A DNA stretch of 64,000 bases from CAYRSS01 sp964426945 (GTDB lineage Bacteria; Planctomycetota; Phycisphaerae; UBA1845). Each line of letters opens with the position of its first letter. The stretch's first letter is position 1. Positions 58,578-64,000 of this stretch are shown here, piece by piece. Both the position numbers and the translations under genes were made by a program. The DNA is taken from the NCBI GenBank assembly GCA_964426945.1, contig CAYRSS010000006.1, positions 62,001 through 126,000 on the forward strand, read 5' to 3'. The notes under the pieces are model-generated. The model was not told where the DNA came from, made no database searches, and saw nothing but the letters and a program-made list of their open reading frames with translations.

Positions 58578-60310
58578 TCTCCAGAATCGAACAGTATCGC
58601 GGTCGGCAGCTCGGGCGCATCCTCATCAAGATGGGCAAGCTCAAGCGCGCCCAGGTGGTCGAAGCGCTCGACATCCAGAAGGAGCGGCGCGGCCCCATCG
58701 GCCAGATTCTGGTCGAGCTCGGCTACATCTCGCAGGAAGATCTGATCATGGCCCTCGCCGCCCAGAGCGGCATGGAGCCCGTGGACATCGGCAAAATCGA
58801 CGTGCCGGCGGACATCATCACCCAGATCCCCGGGCAGATGGCCAACACGTTTCAGGTCGTGCCGTTCGAGTTCAACCCCGAGCGCAACGAACTGTTCATC
58901 GCCATGGCCGACCCGGAGAACTTCGTCGCCACCGACAACCTCCGCACGCTGCTGGGGCTCAACATCCGGCCATTCATCGCCAAGATGGAGGACCTCCAGA
59001 AGGCGCTGAACCGCTACTACCCCGAGGGCGAACAGGAATCGATCACCTCGCTGATCGAGGAACTGACCGACGACCAGGATCTGGCCGCGTTCAAGAACCG
59101 TGGCGACTCGATCGACCTGGCCGAGCTCAAGGAGATGGCCGAGCTCAACCCGGTCAAGAAGCTGCTCAACCTCGTGTTGCTTCAGGCGATCAAGGACAAG
59201 GCCAGCGACATTCACTTCGAGCCGTTCGAGGACGAGTTCAAGATGCGCTACCGCATCGACGGCGTCCTCTACGAGATGGTGCCGCCGCCGAAGTATGTCG
59301 CGGTGGCGGTGGCGTCGCGCATCAAGGTCATGGCGAACCTCGACATCTCCGAGCGTCGCCTGCCGCAGGACGGCCGTATCGAGTTGCAGCTGCGCGGCGC
59401 ACCCATCGACCTGCGCGTCGCCGTGCTGCCGACGATGTTCGGCGAGAGCGTCGTGCTTCGCGTGCTCGACCGCGGCAACGTTCAGCTCAACCTCGACAAG
59501 GTGGGCATGCGCGATGACGAGCTGGTCATTTTCCGACAGCTCATCGCCAAGCCCAACGGGATTCTCATCAACACCGGCCCGACCGGCTCGGGCAAGACGA
59601 CCACCCTGTACGCGGCCCTCAACGAGCTGAACGACCCCGGCGTGAAAATCCTCACCGCCGAGGACCCGGTGGAGTATGACATTGACGGGCTGGTCCAGGT
59701 CCAGGTCCGGCCGGAGGTCGGCCTGACCTTCGCTCGGGCCCTGCGCAGCTTCCTTCGTCAGGACCCCGACATCATCCTCGTGGGTGAGACCCGCGACCTG
59801 GAGACAGCCCAGATCTCCGTGCAGGCGTCCTTGACCGGACACCTGGTGTTCACGACGCTGCATACGAACGATGCGCCCTCGGCGGTGGCCCGCCTCCTGG
59901 ATCTGGGGATGGAGGCGTTCCTGCTTACAGCGACACTGGAAGCTGTTATCGCCCAGCGTCTCGTTCGTCGGATCTGTTCGCATTGCAAGGCCGAGTACAA
60001 GCCTTCCGAAGAGCAACTGATGGAGCTCGAGTTGACGCCCGACGACGTGGGGGATCGGGTGTTCTACTACGGGAAGGGTTGCGACTACTGCAACAACACC
60101 GGCTATCGTGGTCGTCTCGGAATCTTCGAGATCATGGTGATGGACGACCACATCCGCGAACTGATCATGCGTCACGCGTCGTCGTCGGTGCTTCGCCGTG
60201 AATCGGTGAAGCGCGGCATGCGTACGCTGCGTGAAAGCGGCCTGCTGGCGATCTACGATGGCATCACGACCATCGACGAGGTCGTCCGCGAGACGCTGAT
60301 CGAGGTCTAG
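58574..60310 (+). CDS. Type IV pilus/type II secretion ATPase, PilB/GspE type (second copy)
   Basis: This is a protein of 578 residues that starts MISRIEQYRGRQLGRILIKM, with an ATGA overlap with pilT. N-terminal domain: QVVEALDIQKERRGPIGQIL, then an additional 120-residue part (FVATDNLRTLLGLNIRPFIA and EQESITSLIEELTDDQDLAA). ATPase: KASDIHFEPFEDEFKMRYRI, Walker A GPTGSGKTTTLYAALNEL, EDPVEYDIDGLVQVQVRP, RQDPDIILVGETRDLETAQI and VFTTLHTNDAPSAVARLL. Tetracysteine: CSHCKAEYKP and GCDYCNNTGYRGRLG. It is only moderately similar to the first copy, so it is an old paralog rather than a recent duplication. One copy may serve pilus extension and the other secretion. Confidence 0.92.
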   Translation: MISRIEQYRGRQLGRILIKMGKLKRAQVVEALDIQKERRGPIGQILVELGYISQEDLIMALAAQSGMEPVDIGKIDVPADIITQIPGQMANTFQVVPFEFNPERNELFIAMADPENFVATDNLRTLLGLNIRPFIAKMEDLQKALNRYYPEGEQESITSLIEELTDDQDLAAFKNRGDSIDLAELKEMAELNPVKKLLNLVLLQAIKDKASDIHFEPFEDEFKMRYRIDGVLYEMVPPPKYVAVAVASRIKVMANLDISERRLPQDGRIELQLRGAPIDLRVAVLPTMFGESVVLRVLDRGNVQLNLDKVGMRDDELVIFRQLIAKPNGILINTGPTGSGKTTTLYAALNELNDPGVKILTAEDPVEYDIDGLVQVQVRPEVGLTFARALRSFLRQDPDIILVGETRDLETAQISVQASLTGHLVFTTLHTNDAPSAVARLLDLGMEAFLLTATLEAVIAQRLVRRICSHCKAEYKPSEEQLMELELTPDDVGDRVFYYGKGCDYCNNTGYRGRLGIFEIMVMDDHIRELIMRHASSSVLRRESVKRGMRTLRESGLLAIYDGITTIDEVVRETLIEV

Positions 60311-60504
60311 CGGCCGGGGGCGGTCGCTGCGGGCGTGGGGGTATCGCCCGGGCGTCCGGCTCGTCGGTGCGGGCCTTGAGGGGCTTGCGGCCCGGCTGAT
60401 CCGGGTCGATGTGGTAGACGGGTTCGATTCGCGGGCCGGGCTGTTTCAGCGCCGGCCTTGTCGCCTGCGCGTGGATGATCGGTTCCTGTCCGAGGGTCAT
60501 CGGT

Positions 60505-61743
60505 ATGGCAACATTTGTATACGAGGCCATGAACCAGCATGGCGAAGAGGTCAAGGACCAGGTCGAAGCCGCTTCGACCGAGGATGCCTTGGCAAAAATT
60601 CGCACGCTGGGCTACTTCCCGACCCGCATCGCCGAAAAGGGCGGGAAGAAGAAGGAGCAGGCCACCAAGAAGAAGGGCAAGCCCGTCTCCTTCGGCGGCG
60701 TTTCGACCAAGCGCATGACGCAGTTCACGCGTCAGCTCTCCACGCTGATCGACGCGGGCCTGCCGATTCTGCGCAGCCTGAACATCCTTCAGGAGCAGCA
60801 GAAACCCGGCAACCTCAAGAACGTGCTTCGCGCGGTCGCGGACGACATTGAGGCCGGGGCGACGCTCTCGGAGGCGATGGGCAAGCACCCCAAGACCTTC
60901 AACCGGCTTTACGTGAACATGGTGGCGGCGGGCGAGACGGGCGGCGTGCTCGACACGATCCTCCAGCGCCTGGCCGAGTTCATGGAGAAGGCCGCCAAGC
61001 TGAAGCGCAAGATCATCGGCGCGATGGTGTACCCCGTCGTCGTCATTCTCTTCGCGGTCGGTATCGTGTCGGGCATCATGATCGTCGTTATCCCGAAGTT
61101 CAAAGAGATCTTCATCGACTTCGGCGTTCCGCTGCCCGCGCCCACGGTGCTGCTGATGGGGATTTCCGACTGGTTCGTGGACGGGTCTCCACCGGGCTGG
61201 GCGGTGATTCTCTTCTCGCCGATTGTGCTGGCGGTCCTGTTCAAACTGGTGCGCTCGTCGCAGGGCGGGCGCTACGCGGTGGACGTGGTCGCGCTCAAGA
61301 TACCCATTCTCGGCAAACTGCTGATGAAGACAGCCGTCGCGCGGTTCACGCGGACACTGGGCACGCTCATCACGGCGGGTGTGCCGATTCTCGAAGCCAT
61401 CATGATCACCAAGGAGACCTCGGGCAACGAGGTCTACGCCCGGGCGCTGCAGGTGGTGCACGACTCGATCCGCGAGGGCGAGAGCTTCGCCAACCCGCTG
61501 CGCGCGTCGAAGGTGGTCGACTCGATCGTCGTCAACATGGTCGACGTCGGTGAGGAGACGGGCGAGCTCGACAAGATGCTCATGAAGGTGGCGGACAACT
61601 ACGACGAAGAGGTGGACGTCATCGTGGCGAGCCTCGTGTCGCTGCTTGAGCCGATCATGGTGGTCGTGCTCGGTGTGATCGTCGGCTTCATCGTCGTCGC
61701 GCTGTTCATGCCGCTGATCTCGCTGATCGAATCGGTGTCGTAG
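60505..61743 (+). CDS. Inner membrane platform protein PilC/GspF
   Basis: This is a protein of 412 residues, the core membrane protein on which the ATPases act. ATG 60505 has GAGGG 9 bases upstream. The sequence starts MATFVYEAMNQHGEEVKDQV and has two repeated GspF domains: QFTRQLSTLIDAGLPILRSL followed by GATLSEAMGKHPKTFNRLYV, and RFTRTLGTLITAGVPILEAI followed by EGESFANPLRASKVVDSIVV. Membrane helices are at MVYPVVVILFAVGIVSGIMI, around residue 225 and at the C-terminus (EPIMVVVLGVIVGFIVVALF). A Lys-rich loop (KGGKKKEQATKKKGKP) lies near the N-terminus. It is encoded in the operon right after the second ATPase gene. Confidence 0.93.
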   Translation: MATFVYEAMNQHGEEVKDQVEAASTEDALAKIRTLGYFPTRIAEKGGKKKEQATKKKGKPVSFGGVSTKRMTQFTRQLSTLIDAGLPILRSLNILQEQQKPGNLKNVLRAVADDIEAGATLSEAMGKHPKTFNRLYVNMVAAGETGGVLDTILQRLAEFMEKAAKLKRKIIGAMVYPVVVILFAVGIVSGIMIVVIPKFKEIFIDFGVPLPAPTVLLMGISDWFVDGSPPGWAVILFSPIVLAVLFKLVRSSQGGRYAVDVVALKIPILGKLLMKTAVARFTRTLGTLITAGVPILEAIMITKETSGNEVYARALQVVHDSIREGESFANPLRASKVVDSIVVNMVDVGEETGELDKMLMKVADNYDEEVDVIVASLVSLLEPIMVVVLGVIVGFIVVALFMPLISLIESVS

Positions 61744-61795
61744 TGGCGGGGTGTCGGCGCAGGTCGCCGGCGACGCCCAGGAAGGACGCAGTCAC

Positions 61796-62851
61796 ATGCA
61801 TCGCAACACAGGCTCAGCCGGGCGTCGCGCGTTTACGCTCATCGAGCTGCTCGTGGTCATCTCGATCATCGGGCTGCTGATCGGCATCCTCATTCCGTCG
61901 ATGAACGCGATCCGCACGCGGGCCAAGGTCGTCGACACGCAGGCGCGGTTCGCCTCGATCGAGGCCGGCCTCGAAGCCTACCGCGGCGAGCGCGGCCTCG
62001 ACGGCACTTATCCGCCCTCGCGCAGCGACTTTGTCGAGAACGGCGTCCCCAAGATCGCCAACCCCTTCTCGACCACCGCCGGTGGCAACCCGACGACCGA
62101 GGTCGCCGGGGCACACCTGTTGGCGATGGCGCTGATGGGGGCCGACCTGCTCGGGCCGCCCGGCTTCAAGGACTTTGACCGCGACGGCCGCTGGGCTGAC
62201 GACACCCACCGCGGACCCGGCGGCGCCTACGAGCGCGTCGAGACCGGCACGCCCGACGTGCTGGGGACCCCGGTAAAGCCCCGCTATCCCGGCGGGACCG
62301 AGAGCGGCTTCGTCGATTCGGGCATGCAGAAGAAGGCGGGCACGCTGACTCAACTTCGCAGCGAAACGGTCATCGTGACCGAGGCGGGCGGCACCTTCAA
62401 CGACGACACCGGCTTGTTGCCGCTCTTCCTCGACGGTTTCGGCCGGCCGATTCTTTACTATCGCGCGAACCCCGCGGCCCGCGTCATGATCGACGCGATG
62501 GCCGGCACGCCGGGCATCTACACCCAGCAGGACAACGCCGTCATCACCGGCAGCGTCGGCGGCCCGGGCGCCCGCACGGGCCTGAGCTTCGGCCAGCGGG
62601 CCAACGATCGCGGCAACCTCCACGAACTGGTCCGCGTCGCGCCGGTTCCCCCGGTCGTTCCGCCGACCGGGCCGACCAACCCGATCGTCACCGACGACAC
62701 CTACGCCGATTCGTTCGCCCGGTTCATCTTTGATCCGGATGTGAAGGCGAACAATGTGCCGGTGCGCAAGGACAGCTTCCTGCTGATCGCCGCCGGCAAG
62801 GACGGGGTTTACGGCACGATCGACGACGTTACGAACTGGACCAGGAAGTAG
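61796..62851 (+). CDS. Type II secretion system prepilin (first of three)
   Basis: This is a protein of 351 residues. ATG 61796 has AGGAAGG upstream. Prepilin leader MHRNTGSAGRRA and cleavage motif FTLIELLVVISIIGLLIGIL near residues 13-32, with the Glu at +5. Long soluble part with FDPD-type surface loops (RYPGGTESGFVDSGMQKKAG and SVGGPGARTGLSFGQRANDR). The C-terminus (VRKDSFLLIAAGKDGVYGT) has the calcium-binding-like aspartate region of GspG/pseudopilin-type proteins. It is cut by prepilin peptidase at the inner membrane. The large size suggests a minor or specialised pseudopilin rather than the major pilin. Confidence 0.88.
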   Translation: MHRNTGSAGRRAFTLIELLVVISIIGLLIGILIPSMNAIRTRAKVVDTQARFASIEAGLEAYRGERGLDGTYPPSRSDFVENGVPKIANPFSTTAGGNPTTEVAGAHLLAMALMGADLLGPPGFKDFDRDGRWADDTHRGPGGAYERVETGTPDVLGTPVKPRYPGGTESGFVDSGMQKKAGTLTQLRSETVIVTEAGGTFNDDTGLLPLFLDGFGRPILYYRANPAARVMIDAMAGTPGIYTQQDNAVITGSVGGPGARTGLSFGQRANDRGNLHELVRVAPVPPVVPPTGPTNPIVTDDTYADSFARFIFDPDVKANNVPVRKDSFLLIAAGKDGVYGTIDDVTNWTRK

Positions 62852-62860
62852 AGGCTGCCC

Positions 62861-63811
62861 GTGTCGGTCAACCGCCGGACATTCCGTTGCGACCGCCGTG
62901 CGGCGTTTACGCTCGTCGAGTTGCTCGTGGTGATCACGATCATCGCCGTGCTCGCGGGCGCGCTGATTACGGTCAGCGCCGGCGTGTGGAAGAACAGCCA
63001 GGCCAAGCAGACCCACGCGGTCATCATGCTGGTGCAGCAGGCGGTGGACGAGTTCCACAAGTCGCCGCCGGCGTTCGTGAGCACGCGGCAGGGCGACGCC
63101 TCGTACAAGGCGCGCTACGGCAGTTTCCCGGCTGACGAGCTCGAGGTTTTCACGCGCTTCGGTGTGCCCGGCGCGCCGTCGGGCGGCGGGGCGAACTGGT
63201 CGCTTGCGCCCGGCAAGGTCGAGGTCGTGCCCTCGCCGTCGGGCGGCCCGACCTATCCGGCGATGACCTTCGGCCGCAGCCCCGCGAGTCCCTCGATCGA
63301 GCACCGCGACCTGGCGGCCATGCTGCTGACCATCGAGCTGTACAGCGAACAGGGGCGGATGATCCTCGAGCGGATCGATTCGCACTACTGGTCGCAGGGC
63401 GCGGTTGATCCGGCCACATCGGAGCCGCTGCAGTTCCTCGACCGTGACGACAACGGCCGGTTCAACGAAGGCGACACGCCGATCCGCTGGCTGGTCGATC
63501 ACTGGGGCACGCCGCTGGCGTATTACACCCAGCGCGACTGGAAGGGCACGCCCAGCGACCGCGTTTCGACCAACCACGCCGCGTGGAACCGGGCTTCGAC
63601 GGCGATGGTCCGCCTCAACGGCGGCCGGCCGGTGATCATGTCCTACGGCCCCAATGGCGAGAGCCAGCTGGCCGGCGCGACGCCGACAGTCGGCGTGCTG
63701 CTGCACGAAGACCTGATCGACGACAACCGCGTCAACAACCCGCTCAACGCCGACAACATCTACGCGGATCCGGCCCTGGCCGAGAAGCTGTCGAAGGGGA
63801 TCGAGCCGTGA
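62861..63811 (+). CDS. Type II secretion system prepilin (second of three)
   Basis: This is a protein of 316 residues. It begins with GTG 62861, preceded by GAGG. Prepilin motif FTLVELLVVITIIAVLAGAL near residues 17-36. The soluble part has GDDNGRFNEGDTPIRWLVDH-type acidic loops (LDRDDNGRFNEGD) and LAAMLLTIELYSEQGRMILE. The C-terminal segment (LHEDLIDDNRVNNPLNADNI) resembles planctomycete pseudopilin tails. It lies 9 bases after the first prepilin gene and its stop overlaps the start of the third (GTGA). Confidence 0.88.
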   Translation: MSVNRRTFRCDRRAAFTLVELLVVITIIAVLAGALITVSAGVWKNSQAKQTHAVIMLVQQAVDEFHKSPPAFVSTRQGDASYKARYGSFPADELEVFTRFGVPGAPSGGGANWSLAPGKVEVVPSPSGGPTYPAMTFGRSPASPSIEHRDLAAMLLTIELYSEQGRMILERIDSHYWSQGAVDPATSEPLQFLDRDDNGRFNEGDTPIRWLVDHWGTPLAYYTQRDWKGTPSDRVSTNHAAWNRASTAMVRLNGGRPVIMSYGPNGESQLAGATPTVGVLLHEDLIDDNRVNNPLNADNIYADPALAEKLSKGIEP

Positions 63812-64000
63812 TTACCACCCTTTCGAGCCGACATGCGGCTTGTTCGTCTGCCGCGGCTCCGCGTCGCCGGCGCGGCTTCACCATGATCGAGCTGGGCGTG
63901 GTCATTACGATCATCGCCTTGCTGATCACGATTGTGCTGCCCTCGGTGACGCGCATGTGGTCGGCGCGCAAAGTCGCGACCGCGGAAAACTACATGCGCG
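63808..64000 (+). CDS. Prepilin-type protein (third of three), cut by the window edge
   Basis: This gene starts at GTG 63808, which overlaps the TGA of the preceding gene (GTGA), and runs off the right edge, so 64 codons are visible. A basic leader (APRRRRG) ends in the Gly before FTMIELGVVITIIALLITIV. The motif has Met and Gly where most have Leu (FTMIELG), but Glu +5 is present. The helix is followed by TRMWSARKVATAENYMR. It is the third consecutive prepilin of the operon. The remaining genes lie outside the window. Confidence 0.85.
   Translation, partial: MITTLSSRHAACSSAAAPRRRRGFTMIELGVVITIIALLITIVLPSVTRMWSARKVATAENYMR

Overview
The window is GC-rich bacterial chromosome and most probably comes from a member of the Planctomycetota (Phycisphaerae-like). 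This is inferred from the combination seen: secreted proteins with dockerin-like repeats and a PEP-CTERM protein, an ECF sigma factor next to a Ser/Thr kinase fused to a sulfatase-modifying-factor domain, a variant GlmU-type protein, many exported proteins of unknown function, and type IV pilus / type II secretion genes with several prepilins. No rRNA, CRISPR array, prophage or transposase gene is visible. One tRNA gene (Val, GAC) is present.

Layout. 1-4.0 kb: 5' end of a prepilin gene on the minus strand, a radical SAM protein, and a small island of unknown genes containing an inverted-repeat element. 4.1-12.0 kb: a sigma factor, a GTPase of the cyclic 2,3-diphosphoglycerate synthetase family, and pheS and pheT separated by a lipoprotein gene, then an esterase-like lipoprotein with a PKD domain. 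12.2-16.2 kb (minus): an RND/MMPL exporter and a GT39-like membrane protein with TPRs. 16.7-18.0 kb: two exact parS sites in opposite orientation, a promoter, and parB without an adjacent parA. 18.2-23.2 kb: exported proteins, including an envelope set (CsgG/LpoB-like lipoprotein, triple LPP20-like protein, small lipoprotein). 23.4-29.4 kb: argR-argG-argH-proB-proA, an arginine and proline biosynthesis cluster with a candidate ArgR operator. 29.4 kb: tRNA-Val with a near-consensus promoter.

29.8-49.7 kb is the most distinctive part. It is a 20 kb run of secreted proteins with their regulators: a seven-repeat RCC1-like propeller, an ECF sigma factor, a kinase-FGE fusion, a GNVGIGT-repeat protein, a second dockerin-type protein, an AraC-type regulator, a 1928-residue protein with six copies of an ADDW/WWGS module, a PEP-CTERM protein and a gingipain-like (C25) protease. 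Three of the secreted proteins share a C-terminal tail after a dockerin-like pair. In two of them the tail is identical at DNA level and the match continues past the stop codon. That tail is the best candidate here for an undescribed sorting or anchoring signal.

50.2-55.3 kb: an acyl carrier protein, an ADP-forming acyl-CoA synthetase and a GlmU-like protein (minus strand), divergent from nagB. 55.6-64.0 kb: a type IV pilus/type II secretion operon with two PilB/GspE-type ATPases flanking PilT, a PilC/GspF platform protein, and three consecutive prepilins, the last cut by the window edge.
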